Origin: UBA3700 sp002372775
GTDB lineage: Bacteria; Bacillota; Clostridia; Christensenellales; UBA3700
Assembly: GCA_946615965.1 (NCBI GenBank)
Contig: CAMOIC010000002.1
Location: 28,975 to 92,974, forward strand
Reading direction: 5' to 3'
Length of the DNA: 64,000 bases
The first letter of the stretch is position 1. Every line of letters begins with the position of its first letter. Positions 52,584 through 61,385 of the stretch are shown in pieces. The notes below the pieces were generated by a model, which saw only the letters and a program-made list of their open reading frames with translations, made no database searches and was not told where the DNA came from. Made by a program: the position numbers and the translations under genes.

Positions 52584-53708
52584 TTAAGTTAATGAGAAAT
52601 CTGTATCGTTATTAATTACAAAGCTGTAGCCTTCATATATTGATTCAAGCTTTTCTTTAATCTCTTGAACATGTTCATCTGCTTTATCATCTTTAAAATC
52701 TATAACTAAATCGAAGTTGACAAATTTCTTATCCTCATCAATATAGAAACCATGCATTTGCAAAATATGTGAATACTCTTTTATTACTTGTAATACCTTA
52801 TCTTTTACTTCCTTTGAGAATGGAGTATTCTCATTTTCAGCATAGATACCTGTAGTCATTATTGTTTGGTATTTAGAGTACATAAGAAGTGTTATATCTT
52901 TTTCAATTCTTTGAATTTCTGTAGCCGTTAAAGAATCTTTAACAGCAATATGAACAGAACCAACATGCTTGTTTGGCCCATAAGAATTTAAGATTAAATC
53001 GTATACACCATTAACACCATCTATAGCCTTAATTTCCTTCTTAATTTCTTGAATAAACTCATAATCATATCTTTCTCCAAGAATAGAAGATAAAGACTCT
53101 ACTAATGCCTCCACACCACTCTTAACAACAAATACACCAATAATTACACCAAGATATCCTTCAATGTATATATTAGTTGTATAAACAATTATTGCTGCAA
53201 TTAAGGTAGCTGCAGATAATATAGAATCCATCAATGCTTCATTACCAGAGGCTTTTAATGAATTAGAATCTACATCTTTTGCTTTCTTTTTGAAATATAA
53301 TCCCAAGAAGATTTTGATAACCAAAGCTACAGCAACAATAACTAAAGAAACTATACTATATTCAGGCATTGTTCCATTTTGATAATGATCAATAATAGCC
53401 TTTATAGATTCATAAACAGCAGTCGCACCTGCAAATAAGATTAATGCCGCAATGATTGCAGATGTTAAATATTCAACTCTACCATAACCAAAAGGATGTT
53501 TCCTATCTGGCTTTTTCATTGAAAATCTAGTACCACAAATCGTGATAATTGAAGAAAGAGCATCTGTTAAATTATTTAAAGCATCCATAACAATAGCTAT
53601 AGATCCAGATAAAAAACCAACGATAGCCTTAAATACTACTAGAAGGACATTGCCCCCTATCCCTACAAAGCTTGTTCTTAAGATAACCCCTTCTCTAGAT
53701 TTATGCAT
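52584..53708 (-). CDS. Cation diffusion facilitator (CDF) transporter
   Basis: Divalent metal exporter with six helices (residues ~10-210) and a cytoplasmic ferredoxin-like domain. Metal-site helix SIAIVMDALNNLTDALSS has an N/D-type site in place of the HxxxD of zinc transporters. The TM2-3 loop has KKPDRKHPFGYGRVEY; TM5 has EALMDSILSAATL. The C-terminal part is extended beyond the usual domain (total 374 aa). Metal uncertain (Mn, Fe or Zn). Its start overlaps the nitroreductase gene end by 1 nt. Confidence 0.92.
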   Translation of the reverse strand: MHKSREGVILRTSFVGIGGNVLLVVFKAIVGFLSGSIAIVMDALNNLTDALSSIITICGTRFSMKKPDRKHPFGYGRVEYLTSAIIAALILFAGATAVYESIKAIIDHYQNGTMPEYSIVSLVIVAVALVIKIFLGLYFKKKAKDVDSNSLKASGNEALMDSILSAATLIAAIIVYTTNIYIEGYLGVIIGVFVVKSGVEALVESLSSILGERYDYEFIQEIKKEIKAIDGVNGVYDLILNSYGPNKHVGSVHIAVKDSLTATEIQRIEKDITLLMYSKYQTIMTTGIYAENENTPFSKEVKDKVLQVIKEYSHILQMHGFYIDEDKKFVNFDLVIDFKDDKADEHVQEIKEKLESIYEGYSFVINNDTDFSLT

Positions 53709-54226
53709 TAAATTTCCTCCGCAAAATCTTTCATAGATATTCTTTCAAAATGTCTATAGTTTGGTTCAGCATCATCTGCTGGATAGCCAAGAGGCAATAA
53801 AGCAACTGGCTCTATGTTATCAGGTAAATTAAATTCTTCTCTTATAATATCTTCATTAAAAGCTTTAACCCATACATTACCGATGCCAAGGTTTGAAGCT
53901 TCCAACATCATGTGAGTCATAACAATTGAAGCGTCCATTTCAAACGAATTGTATGGAACCTTTATATAATCTTTTGTATATGCTTTTGTTTTATCTGCAA
54001 CAATAAATAAAACTATTTTTGAGCCATATCTACACTTACATGCCTTATCCATTTTTGCTAAAGCATCTTCACTTCTTAAAACATAAACTTTTATTGGTTG
54101 TAGATTCTTAGCAGTTGGAGCAACTCTTCCTGCATCTAAAATCTTATCTAATTCTTCTTGTGAAATTTCTTTATCTGAAAACTTTCTTACTGAATATCTT
54201 TCTTTTATTAATTGTTCGTATTCCAT
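53708..54226 (-). CDS. Nitroreductase-family FMN protein
   Basis: Small FMN-dependent oxidoreductase. Family blocks: LIKERYSVRKFSDKEISQEEL, GRVAPTAKNLQPIKVYV, MTHMMLEASNLGIGNVWVKA and ALLPLGYPADDAEPNYRHF. Length 172 aa is typical of the short branch. Physiological substrate unknown. It leads nitroreductase-CDF-radical SAM and diverges from the hydroxyacyl-CoA dehydrogenase gene. Confidence 0.92.
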   Translation of the reverse strand: MEYEQLIKERYSVRKFSDKEISQEELDKILDAGRVAPTAKNLQPIKVYVLRSEDALAKMDKACKCRYGSKIVLFIVADKTKAYTKDYIKVPYNSFEMDASIVMTHMMLEASNLGIGNVWVKAFNEDIIREEFNLPDNIEPVALLPLGYPADDAEPNYRHFERISMKDFAEEI

Positions 54227-54331
54227 GTTTCACCTACCTACTCTAATTCATTAATACTATATTTATTTTAATATATTTAAATATATAATGTAAAATTTTT
54301 AATAATATGTTAATTTTTTAACAAAATAATG

Positions 54332-54337
54332 TATAAT
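54332..54337 (+). promoter_or_regulatory. -10 box of the hydroxyacyl-CoA dehydrogenase gene
   Basis: Perfect TATAAT in a very AT-rich region 37 bp before the ATG; the -35 is weak (TTAATT, 16 bp). AGGAGG at ~54360-54365 serves the ATG at 54374. Confidence 0.5.
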
Positions 54338-54373
54338 AAAGAGGATATGTATAACACATAGGAGGGAAAATTA

Positions 54374-55318
54374 ATGAAATTAAAAAATGTAGTAGTAGCC
54401 GGCGGTGGCGTTCTTGGCAGCCAGATTGCATTCCAATCAGCATATTGTGGCGCAGATGTAACAATTTGGTTAAGAAGTAAAGATAGTATTACAAGAACTC
54501 AACCAAAGCTAGATAAATTAAAGGAATCTTATATCGCTGCTATTGAAGCAATGGATAAGCCAGAAGGCAAAATGCCTGGAACTTGGTGCATGGGTATTGC
54601 TGATGTAGATAAGTTTGATAAGAAAGAATGCTTAGCAAAAGTTGAAAAAGCTTATTCTTCAATTAAATTAGAATTAGATATGGCAAAGGCAGTAGCTGAT
54701 GCAGATATCGTTGTAGAATCAATGGCAGAAAACGTTAAAGATAAGGTTGCTTTCTACAAGGCACTTGCTCCACTTCTACCAGAAAAGACAATCTTAGTAA
54801 CAAACTCTTCTACACTTCTTCCATCTCAATTTGCTAAATATACTGGAAGACCAGATAAGTATTGTTCACTACACTTTGCTAATTCTATTTGGAAGAATAA
54901 TACAGCAGAAGTTATGTCACAAAAGTTAACAGATCCTAAGGTATTTGATGAAGTTATGAACTTCGCAAGTGAAATTAGAATGATCGGTTTACCTTTACAT
55001 AAAGAAAAGAATGGTTATTTATTAAACTCTATGTTAGTTCCATTATTATTCTCTGCTATGGATTTATATGTAAATGGCATTTCAGATCCAAAGAGTATTG
55101 ATACAGCATGGAAGAGAGGCACAGGTGCACCAAATGGTCCATTCGAAATCTTAGACGTAGTTGGTATTACAACAGCTTATAATATCGTAAGTATGTATCT
55201 AAAGGTTCCTTCATTCTTAGCTCCATACAACTTCAAGGGACAAGCTAAGTTATTAAAGGAAATGATTGATGCCGGTAAGCTTGGAAGAGCTACAGGCGAA
55301 GGATTCTATAAGTATTAA
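54374..55318 (+). CDS. 3-hydroxyacyl-CoA (3-hydroxybutyryl-CoA) dehydrogenase family protein
   Basis: NAD-dependent short-chain 3-hydroxyacyl-CoA dehydrogenase. Rossmann motif VVVAGGGVLGSQIAFQSAYCG, central VESMAENVKDKVAFYKAL and TNSSTLLPSQFA. The catalytic His is in SLHFANSIWKNN (usually HFFNP), the later Asn in GYLLNSMLVPLLF, and the C-terminal domain has GTGAPNGPFEILDVVG. At 314 aa it is slightly longer than bacterial Hbd (~282). No other butyrate or fatty-acid genes are near, so substrate is unclear. One of few plus-strand genes. Confidence 0.88.
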   Translation: MKLKNVVVAGGGVLGSQIAFQSAYCGADVTIWLRSKDSITRTQPKLDKLKESYIAAIEAMDKPEGKMPGTWCMGIADVDKFDKKECLAKVEKAYSSIKLELDMAKAVADADIVVESMAENVKDKVAFYKALAPLLPEKTILVTNSSTLLPSQFAKYTGRPDKYCSLHFANSIWKNNTAEVMSQKLTDPKVFDEVMNFASEIRMIGLPLHKEKNGYLLNSMLVPLLFSAMDLYVNGISDPKSIDTAWKRGTGAPNGPFEILDVVGITTAYNIVSMYLKVPSFLAPYNFKGQAKLLKEMIDAGKLGRATGEGFYKY

Positions 55319-55342
55319 TACTTATATAACTAAAATGACTAA

Positions 55343-55376
55343 GGGGATTGATTAATTTCAATCCCCCATTTTATTT
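55343..55376 (+). terminator. Terminator of the hydroxyacyl-CoA dehydrogenase gene
   Basis: Stem GGGGATTGA (55343-55351) / TCAATCCCC (55358-55366), 6-nt loop, followed by ATTTTATTT. Confidence 0.85.
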
Positions 55377-55379
55377 AAT

Positions 55380-56918
55380 CTATTTTGTTAATAATATTGT
55401 TGTTACACTCTTTGGTTTAACTGTAAACGCTGATGTGTCTTGTGTTTCTCTTTCGTGCCAGTAAGTATTCTCATATGTTTCAATAATCTTTGCTGATTTA
55501 AATGAACCAGAAGATAGTTTAATCTCTTTTTCTTTATTGTTATCATTTAAAACAACAAGTACAATTGTTCCATCAGCCTTTTTAAATGCAACTGTATTTA
55601 CACCACCAAGGTCATATGGGTCGTTTATATCTGCCTTAACACGAACATCACCATAATCTATATATCTCATAAATTGGCCGTACATATAATATCTATATGG
55701 CTTATAGATTTCTTTTGTTTGTCTATCGAAATAGATTAGTCCATCTTCCCAGCCGCCAAATGCGATAGAAAGCCACCAAGACCATTCTGGAGTATTCATA
55801 ATATTCAAGTCTTCCATTAGAACTTTTGCTGAGTAAATACCCATGTCTACGCTCTTGTCTACGCCACCTTGCATTACGCAATATTCTGACATAATAAACT
55901 CTTTATCAAATTTATTAAAATATTTAATAAATGAACGTCTTATTGATTTAGATACATCTGCAGCATATGAATGCATTGAAATTTCTTTTATATTTTTAAA
56001 GAATTCATGATCTTCAAATTCTGATAAATACTTCTTGTTTTTAGAAGATGCTAAACCTAGTTTATAGTTACCAGATTCATAGATATCCATAACAAAATTA
56101 GTATTATTCCTTGTGTTATACTCGTTTAATACTCTATAGAAGACATCATAGAATTTTGCTAAATGATCATAATCATAATGGCAACCTTCTTGTGTTGCCT
56201 CTGCTCCACCCCATTTCCATTGTGGTTCATTAACTGGTGAGATATATACTTCTATATCGTTATAACCTAAAGACTTTATAACGCTATCAATATATGTAGA
56301 ACAAATTAAAACATAATTAGAAAAAGCTTCAAAGTTCTCTTCTTCAAGATTGTTTTCTTTTTCATTATCTGCATGAGTTTTATTATTCTTTGTTAGTAGA
56401 TAATGAGGAGAATTGCAGAATAAAACTACTTTCTTAATATTGCCTATTTCTAAAGATCTTTTAAACATATCCATATATGCAGCATCTTTAGTAAAGTCAT
56501 AATTATTAACATCTTTGAATGAATCTTTATTTACATATTTAGAGGCATCAAAGAAGCTCTCAGTCTTACAAGCTTCATCATAATGGCAATCACTAACCTC
56601 TACTGATCCGCCGCCGATATTGTATCTAAACAATGAAATTTGAAGGCCATCTTCTCCATAGATCTTTTGAAGAAGCTGAGTCTTAATCTCATCAGTTTCA
56701 TTCTCTCCAACTAATCTATAATTCCATGCTGATGTTGCTCCAAAATATCTAAAAGTTTGATAAGTTTCATTCTCATCAAATTTCACTGTAATTGAATCTC
56801 TTCTAAGATAAGCAACACATATACCAAAAACTATGCCACCCAAAATAGCTAAACATAAAATTGATACAACGATAATTAATACTATTTTTTTAATTTTGTT
56901 TTTCTTTGCTAGTTCCAT
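55380..56918 (-). CDS. Membrane-anchored GH30-like glycoside hydrolase
   Basis: TIM-barrel hydrolase of GH30 type. It has an N-terminal anchor helix (IVLIIVVSILCLAILGGIVF) and an extracellular catalytic part. Barrel features: FGATSAWNYRL, SLFRYNIGGGSVEVSD, acid/base Glu in YISPVNEPQWKWGG and nucleophile Glu in EFIMSEYCVMQGG. The C-terminal beta domain has NTVAFKKADGTIVLVVLND. Related enzymes cut beta-1,6-galactan or glucosylceramide-type links; the substrate cannot be told. The start is uncertain: ATG at 56918 is preferred over TTG at 56945, but neither has a clear ribosome binding site. Confidence 0.82.
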   Translation of the reverse strand: MELAKKNKIKKIVLIIVVSILCLAILGGIVFGICVAYLRRDSITVKFDENETYQTFRYFGATSAWNYRLVGENETDEIKTQLLQKIYGEDGLQISLFRYNIGGGSVEVSDCHYDEACKTESFFDASKYVNKDSFKDVNNYDFTKDAAYMDMFKRSLEIGNIKKVVLFCNSPHYLLTKNNKTHADNEKENNLEEENFEAFSNYVLICSTYIDSVIKSLGYNDIEVYISPVNEPQWKWGGAEATQEGCHYDYDHLAKFYDVFYRVLNEYNTRNNTNFVMDIYESGNYKLGLASSKNKKYLSEFEDHEFFKNIKEISMHSYAADVSKSIRRSFIKYFNKFDKEFIMSEYCVMQGGVDKSVDMGIYSAKVLMEDLNIMNTPEWSWWLSIAFGGWEDGLIYFDRQTKEIYKPYRYYMYGQFMRYIDYGDVRVKADINDPYDLGGVNTVAFKKADGTIVLVVLNDNNKEKEIKLSSGSFKSAKIIETYENTYWHERETQDTSAFTVKPKSVTTILLTK

Positions 56919-57040
56919 ATCATTAATTATATCTATAATTAACAATTATTGTCTAGGGGGTATTTATAAAAAGAAAAAGGACCTAAGTTAATACTTAAAT
57001 CCAATTTCTAAAAAATATATAAGGATGGAATTATGAACTA

Positions 57041-57472
57041 TTAATTACCTATAACTTTTTTTAACAATCTCATTAATTCTAGTGTTTCTTCTAAAGATAA
57101 TGAAAGACAGTTGCTCTTTAACATTTCTTGAGGCACTTTTAATGCTCTATCTCTTAAAGCGTCTCCTTCTTGAGTTATCTCTAATACTTGAACTCTTTCA
57201 TCATCTTTGGCTCTTGAAATCTTGATGTAATTTTTTGATTTCAATTTTCTGATTAATGGAGAAATTGTTCCTGTATCCAAATATAACTTCTTTCCAAGTT
57301 CTGTTACTTTACACTTCTTCTCTTCCCACAATACCATCATGGCGATATATTGAGTGTAAGTTAGATCAAGCTCATCAAGTAGTGGCTTATATTTTCTAAT
57401 TACCTCTTTTGACGCAACATAAAGAGGAAAACAGAATTGATTCTCAAGTTTTAAACTATCGTACTTATCCAT
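57041..57472 (-). CDS. MarR/OhrR-family transcriptional regulator
   Basis: Winged-helix regulator. ENQFCFPLYVASKEVIRKYK at the N-terminus resembles OhrR; the peroxide-sensing Cys of OhrR may be C14 in NQFCFPLY. The DNA-binding part has VTELGKKLYLDTGTISPLIR and RAKDDERVQVLEITQEG (wing). Length 143 aa. It is the last gene of the gpx operon (1 nt overlap with thioredoxin), and the palindrome on the gpx promoter (59236-59257) is its probable operator, giving autoregulation by organic peroxide. Confidence 0.92.
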   Translation of the reverse strand: MDKYDSLKLENQFCFPLYVASKEVIRKYKPLLDELDLTYTQYIAMMVLWEEKKCKVTELGKKLYLDTGTISPLIRKLKSKNYIKISRAKDDERVQVLEITQEGDALRDRALKVPQEMLKSNCLSLSLEETLELMRLLKKVIGN

Positions 57473-57774
57473 TATTCGATTGCACCTAGAATTTCTTCCT
57501 TTCTTGTTAATCCAACAAACTTTCCTACTGGTTGTCCATTCTTGAATACTAATAGTGTTGGAATACTAACAATACCATACTTTTCTGCGATATCCATTTC
57601 ATCGTCGATATTTAATTTACCAACCTTGATTTCTGGATGTTCATCTGCAATATTATCTACAATTGGTGATTGCATTTTGCAAGGACCGCACCAATCTGCA
57701 TAAAAATCTACTAACACCTTATCGTTGTTAATTACTTCATCGAAGTTCTTTTCGCTTAACTTAATTACTGACAT
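57472..57774 (-). CDS. trxA: Thioredoxin
   Basis: Small dithiol reductase with the active site DWCGPCKM (Cys29, Cys32). Other family features: VLVDFYADWC, KLNIDDEMDIAEKYGIVSIP (cis-Pro) and TLLVFKNGQPVGKFVGL. Length 100 aa is normal. It lies between the TrxR-like flavoprotein (1 bp gap) and the MarR gene, and probably passes electrons to the glutathione-peroxidase-fold enzyme of the operon. Confidence 0.95.
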   Translation of the reverse strand: MSVIKLSEKNFDEVINNDKVLVDFYADWCGPCKMQSPIVDNIADEHPEIKVGKLNIDDEMDIAEKYGIVSIPTLLVFKNGQPVGKFVGLTRKEEILGAIE

Positions 57775-57775
57775 A

Positions 57776-58639
57776 TTATACCTCCTGTTCTTTTAAGTAC
57801 TTCACGATATCTAGACCAGCTAAGGCCCCCTCATATACGGCTTTATTAACTTGTAATAAACCTCCTGTTAAATTGCCGCATGCATAAATACCATTAATAT
57901 TTGTCTTCATGTTTTCATTGACTTCAATAGAATCCTTGTTCATCATAACACCAAGCTTCTTCGCAAAATCTGCTCCTCCTGCTGTTCCTAGTGCAATGAA
58001 TATACCATTTAGTTCCATCTTTGATCCATCATCAAATAGAACATATTGGATCTTCTCTTCTCCACCAACTTCAACAATCTTTCTTGTATCTACTGGGAAT
58101 TCTGATTTTAAATCAAAACTCTCACCGTTTGTTAGAATTGTAATATCACTTGTTACATTATGCAAATCTTCAGCTTCAGATAAAGCATAATTACTATTAC
58201 CTATAACTGCAACTTTCTTCTTTCTGTAAAAGAAACCATCACATATTGCACAGTAGCTTATTCCTTTTCCTTCAAAATCTACAATACCTTTAATGTTAGG
58301 TCTTAGTTTCTTATTACCTGTTGCAATAATTATTGTTTTTGATTTGTATTCATTATTAAGAGTCTTAATACTAAAATCTAAAGGTCCATTAAAACTCAAA
58401 TTAATTACTTCTTCCTCTTTAACTTCAACACCTAGATTTTGTGCTTGCTTTATACCATTATTATATAGATCCTTACCAGAAATTCCACCTGGGAAACCAT
58501 AATAGTTATCTATAAGATGAGCTTTCTCTAGTTGAGATTCCCCATGATATAAAACTAAAACATTCTTATTGGCTCTTTTTAGGTATAGGGCTGCTGAAAT
58601 ACCAGCAGGGCCTGCACCTATAATTACTGAATCATACAT
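57776..58639 (-). CDS. Thioredoxin reductase-like flavoprotein lacking NADPH motifs
   Basis: FAD protein of the thioredoxin reductase fold. FAD motif VIIGAGPAGISAALYLKRAN and the redox pair CAICDGFF (Cys130, Cys133), with the closing YACGNLTGGLLQVNKAVYEGA. The middle domain reads VAVIGNSNYALSEAEDL and ITILTNGESFD, so the NADPH motif GxGxxA and HRRxxxR are absent. Length 287 aa against ~310. It resembles the pyridine-nucleotide-independent (ferredoxin-linked) TrxR group described in Clostridium. The partner thioredoxin is the next gene. Confidence 0.85.
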   Translation of the reverse strand: MYDSVIIGAGPAGISAALYLKRANKNVLVLYHGESQLEKAHLIDNYYGFPGGISGKDLYNNGIKQAQNLGVEVKEEEVINLSFNGPLDFSIKTLNNEYKSKTIIIATGNKKLRPNIKGIVDFEGKGISYCAICDGFFYRKKKVAVIGNSNYALSEAEDLHNVTSDITILTNGESFDLKSEFPVDTRKIVEVGGEEKIQYVLFDDGSKMELNGIFIALGTAGGADFAKKLGVMMNKDSIEVNENMKTNINGIYACGNLTGGLLQVNKAVYEGALAGLDIVKYLKEQEV

Positions 58640-58641
58640 TA

Positions 58642-59193
58642 TTATTCACCTAATAATTCTTTAATTTTGCTCTCCATTACCATTGGATCTTCTACTGGAG
58701 ATACACGCATTACTACATTACCCTTTTGATCTACTAGGAACTTTGTGAAATTCCACTTAATATCATTTGGCTTCTTGCATGAAATACTAATTAAATTCTT
58801 AATTGCCTTCATTGCCATCTTATGAGCTACGCCTTGGATAAAATCTTCTTTAGCATTTTCCTTTAAGAAAGCAAAGATTGGACTTTCATTTTCACCATTT
58901 ACATCAACCTTCTTGAATTGATCAAAAGTTGTTTGATATTTAGCTGTACAGAATTCATGTATTTCATTGTCATCGCCTGGTGCTTGATGAGCAAATTGAT
59001 TACATGGGAAATCTAATACTTCAAATCCCTTTTCATGGTACTTTCTATATAATTCCTCTAGTGCTTTATATTGAGGTGTAAATCCACAACCAGTTGCTGT
59101 GTTAACAATTAGTAGTACTTTACCTTCAAATTCTTTCATTGAAACTTCTTCATTGTTTCTCTTTACTGCTTTTAAATCATAAATTGAACTCAT
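58642..59193 (-). CDS. Glutathione peroxidase-fold (thioredoxin-dependent) peroxidase
   Basis: GPx-family peroxidase. Active-site NTATGCGFTPQYKALEELY with peroxidatic Cys36 (Cys, not selenocysteine; no TGA at this codon), FPCNQFAHQAPGD and WNFTKFLVDQKGNVVMR. Length 183 aa is typical. Non-mammalian GPx with this context generally uses thioredoxin, which fits the downstream trx genes. First gene of gpx-trxR-trx-marR with a strong promoter and AAGGAG site. Confidence 0.93.
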   Translation of the reverse strand: MSSIYDLKAVKRNNEEVSMKEFEGKVLLIVNTATGCGFTPQYKALEELYRKYHEKGFEVLDFPCNQFAHQAPGDDNEIHEFCTAKYQTTFDQFKKVDVNGENESPIFAFLKENAKEDFIQGVAHKMAMKAIKNLISISCKKPNDIKWNFTKFLVDQKGNVVMRVSPVEDPMVMESKIKELLGE

Positions 59194-59235
59194 TTTTTAA
59201 ATCTCCTTTGCACTACATCTTTTTGATTGTTTGCA

Positions 59236-59269
59236 ATTATATTGTATACAACATAATTTATTTTGTCAA
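59236..59269 (-). promoter_or_regulatory. gpx operon promoter with overlapping MarR-type palindrome
   Basis: Minus strand: perfect TTGACA (59264-59269), 17 bp, TACAAT (59241-59246). A 22-bp palindrome (59236-59257) with perfect core TTGTATACAA (59242-59251) and flanks ATTAT/ATAAT covers the -10, as expected for an OhrR/MarR operator. A second inverted repeat TGTAAA-N6-TTTACA (59279-59296) lies upstream of the -35. Confidence 0.85.
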
Positions 59270-59300
59270 CACCAGATTTGTAAAATCTAATTTACAGGCG

Positions 59301-60281
59301 TTATATATTATCGTGATAATGCTCGTGCGTGCATGATGAAAATCTTAATTTTTCATCTTTATAGAATGCTAAATCTTGCAATTCTCCATTAAAATCGTAA
59401 TCGTCTTTATGTTTTAATAGCCATGCTTTAGAATTATCTGTTAATTTAAATCTATATATGATTTGTACAGAACTTGCAGCAGTACAATGTGAATGGAACG
59501 ATAACTTATAGTCAATAAAGTCCTCTAATAAGTCTTTATATTCGTCTTTATCGAAGATGGCTTTTGGATAGAATGGTTCCCCTTTTCTTTCCATTCTTGT
59601 TAATAGTTCGGCATCATCTATTTCGTTACCTAGTGTGTGATAAAAATGCCAATATAAATCTCTAGGTTCACTATATCTTGTATCTTTACCTAAATGATCT
59701 GCAATAAAGCCGTTATCAAAGAATCCTTCTTCTTTTAAGTATTTTTCTTTATACTTCCCAGCAAAAGCTTTGCATTCATCTTTAATATTGACATAGATAA
59801 CATCAAATGGTTCTAATTCAAGTTTGCTTAAGAATTTATAATATAGTAATTTTAAATTCATTCTATCTATATTCTTATGTTCTTCGAATATTTCATCAGA
59901 TTCGTCTGCGGTAATTCTATAGCAATCCATAACTTGTCCAACAAGTTCAAATTTGTTGCAATCTTTATACATATCTAATAGATATTTCATATCTGCATTC
60001 ATGAATGCCTTATTCTTTTTATATTCTTCATAATCAGTAAAACCATCAAGTCTTACAACCGTTACAGTATCTTTTATTCCATTATTATCTAAGAATTTTA
60101 AGAACTCTACTTTAGATTTAAATTCTTGATCACCAATTACATAACCTGAGATTTTCAAGTTGGCAAAATTGTCGTATTCAATTTCCTTGCCAATAAGATA
60201 TTTCTTATCGCCAATTTGAATACCAATTTCTGATGTATCGTCTAAAAACTTACTGAATTCAAAAAAACTCAACTCGAACAT
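59301..60281 (-). CDS. Hypothetical protein, 326 aa
   Basis: No family recognised. Soluble, acidic, rich in K, D, E, F and Y, with no signal peptide or membrane segment. Segments such as TDYEEYKKNKAFMNADMKYL and ELEPFDVIYVNIKDECKAFA suggest an alpha/beta fold. The C-terminus holds a His/Cys-rich end (SFHSHCTAASSVQ, then SSCTHEHYHDNI) that could bind metal. It has AGGGG before the ATG. It is upstream of the gpx operon, which has its own promoter, and downstream of the Ig-like gene's terminator. Confidence 0.6.
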   Translation of the reverse strand: MFELSFFEFSKFLDDTSEIGIQIGDKKYLIGKEIEYDNFANLKISGYVIGDQEFKSKVEFLKFLDNNGIKDTVTVVRLDGFTDYEEYKKNKAFMNADMKYLLDMYKDCNKFELVGQVMDCYRITADESDEIFEEHKNIDRMNLKLLYYKFLSKLELEPFDVIYVNIKDECKAFAGKYKEKYLKEEGFFDNGFIADHLGKDTRYSEPRDLYWHFYHTLGNEIDDAELLTRMERKGEPFYPKAIFDKDEYKDLLEDFIDYKLSFHSHCTAASSVQIIYRFKLTDNSKAWLLKHKDDYDFNGELQDLAFYKDEKLRFSSCTHEHYHDNI

Positions 60282-60346
60282 AATCTCACCCCTTAGTATT
60301 ATTATAATCTAAAAAATAGAATTATACAAAATGTGCTTATAATAGC

Positions 60347-60383
60347 AAAAAAAATGACTCCTAATATATATTAAGAGCCATTT
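60347..60383 (-). terminator. Terminator of the Ig-like membrane protein gene
   Basis: Stem AAATGACTC (60352-60360) / GAGCCATTT (60375-60383), one G-U or A-C mismatch. On the minus strand it is followed by a run of eight T. Confidence 0.75.
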
Positions 60384-60401
60384 AAATAATCATAATAAAA
60401 A

Positions 60402-60959
60402 TTAAATAACAAATATTTCTTGTGTTACAGAAACTCCGTATTGCTTATATGAAAATTCAACAAGATTTGTATCTTTTGTAACAATGATTGTACCAAACTT
60501 GTAATCTGTTACTTCTTCTCTTGTATCATCCTCATAAACAAGGTTTAATCTTACTCCTCTTAAATCTAATTTTTCACCAACTCTATAAGTTAGTTTTCTT
60601 GGGAAAGATTTAATCTCTAGAGCTTTTACTCTATTTTGCTTTTTAGTTGTTGTAAGCATTCCCTTTTTCCATAGGATTAAAATAGTTCCTAAAACTCCAA
60701 CAAGTACTGTTGCTACAACAATAAGCCACATCCAGTTTTCTGGATCCTCTCCTTCTGCAAATTCATTAGTTCCTGTATCAACAACATTGTTAGACATTAG
60801 GACTGTATTATCTCCAACTGACAACTCTACCTCTTGAGGGGTGGTGTTCAAGGCATATGTTTTTTCAGGTCTCAAATAGTGAGTAACAACTGCAACGCAT
60901 ATAATTAGCATCGCAGTTAAGATTAAAAACATCATAAAACTTCCTATTTTTTTACTCAT
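60402..60959 (-). CDS. Membrane protein with bacterial Ig-like (Big_3) domain
   Basis: Two hydrophobic segments (MMFLILTAMLIICVAVV near the N-terminus and WLIVVATVLVGVLGTILIL at ~78-96) separated by a ~45-residue loop. The C-terminal ~75 residues resemble a group 3 Ig-like domain (LTYRVGEKLDLRGVRLNLVY, EEVTDYKFG, ending VSVTQEIFVI). With both ends predicted on the same side, the Ig domain could be outside or inside; outside is usual for Big_3. Function unknown; no partner evident. Confidence 0.65.
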   Translation of the reverse strand: MSKKIGSFMMFLILTAMLIICVAVVTHYLRPEKTYALNTTPQEVELSVGDNTVLMSNNVVDTGTNEFAEGEDPENWMWLIVVATVLVGVLGTILILWKKGMLTTTKKQNRVKALEIKSFPRKLTYRVGEKLDLRGVRLNLVYEDDTREEVTDYKFGTIIVTKDTNLVEFSYKQYGVSVTQEIFVI

Positions 60960-61073
60960 AATACCTCTGAAATATATTATCTATTTAAATTTTGTGATCG
61001 AAAGTAATTATAAATAATTAATATTTCAAAGAAATATATGTGTCAATATTTGGATAAAAATTGTCAAATTTTA

Positions 61074-61382
61074 CTATTTCTTTTTGCTTGGCAATTCGCT
61101 AAGCATAGAATCTAACAAATCTTTTAAAAAATCTTTGTCTTCAACCCTATCTACAAGCAGCATTTGCTTTGCACCATCATACGGAATAGCATACTCCGCA
61201 TCAGGCATCATTTCTATTGCAGATTTTGTTGGCTTAACTAAGAATCTATCGTCGTATATTCCGCCGACGATTTTGTCTTTGTAATAAATAATAAACTCAC
61301 CCATCATTGGGCGATATTGAATATCGTCCAAGAGTGATAATTGTTCTAATATAAAATCTAAATATGATTTACTTGAAGCCAT
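61074..61382 (-). CDS. TfoX N-terminal domain protein
   Basis: Stand-alone TfoX_N domain: FILEQLSLLDDIQYRPMMGEF, IIYYKDKIVGGIYDDRFLVK and AIPYDGAKQMLLVDRVED. Length 102 aa is complete for the N-terminal domain. The C-terminal part seen in the proteobacterial competence regulator TfoX/Sxy is absent. Function in Bacillota is unknown. It lies 3 bp after the PNPOx-like gene, so they are co-transcribed. Confidence 0.88.
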   Translation of the reverse strand: MASSKSYLDFILEQLSLLDDIQYRPMMGEFIIYYKDKIVGGIYDDRFLVKPTKSAIEMMPDAEYAIPYDGAKQMLLVDRVEDKDFLKDLLDSMLSELPSKKK

Positions 61383-61385
61383 TAA

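Noticed and set aside
58642..59193. Selenoprotein glutathione peroxidase
   Set aside because: The active-site codon is a normal Cys codon, and there is no in-frame TGA.
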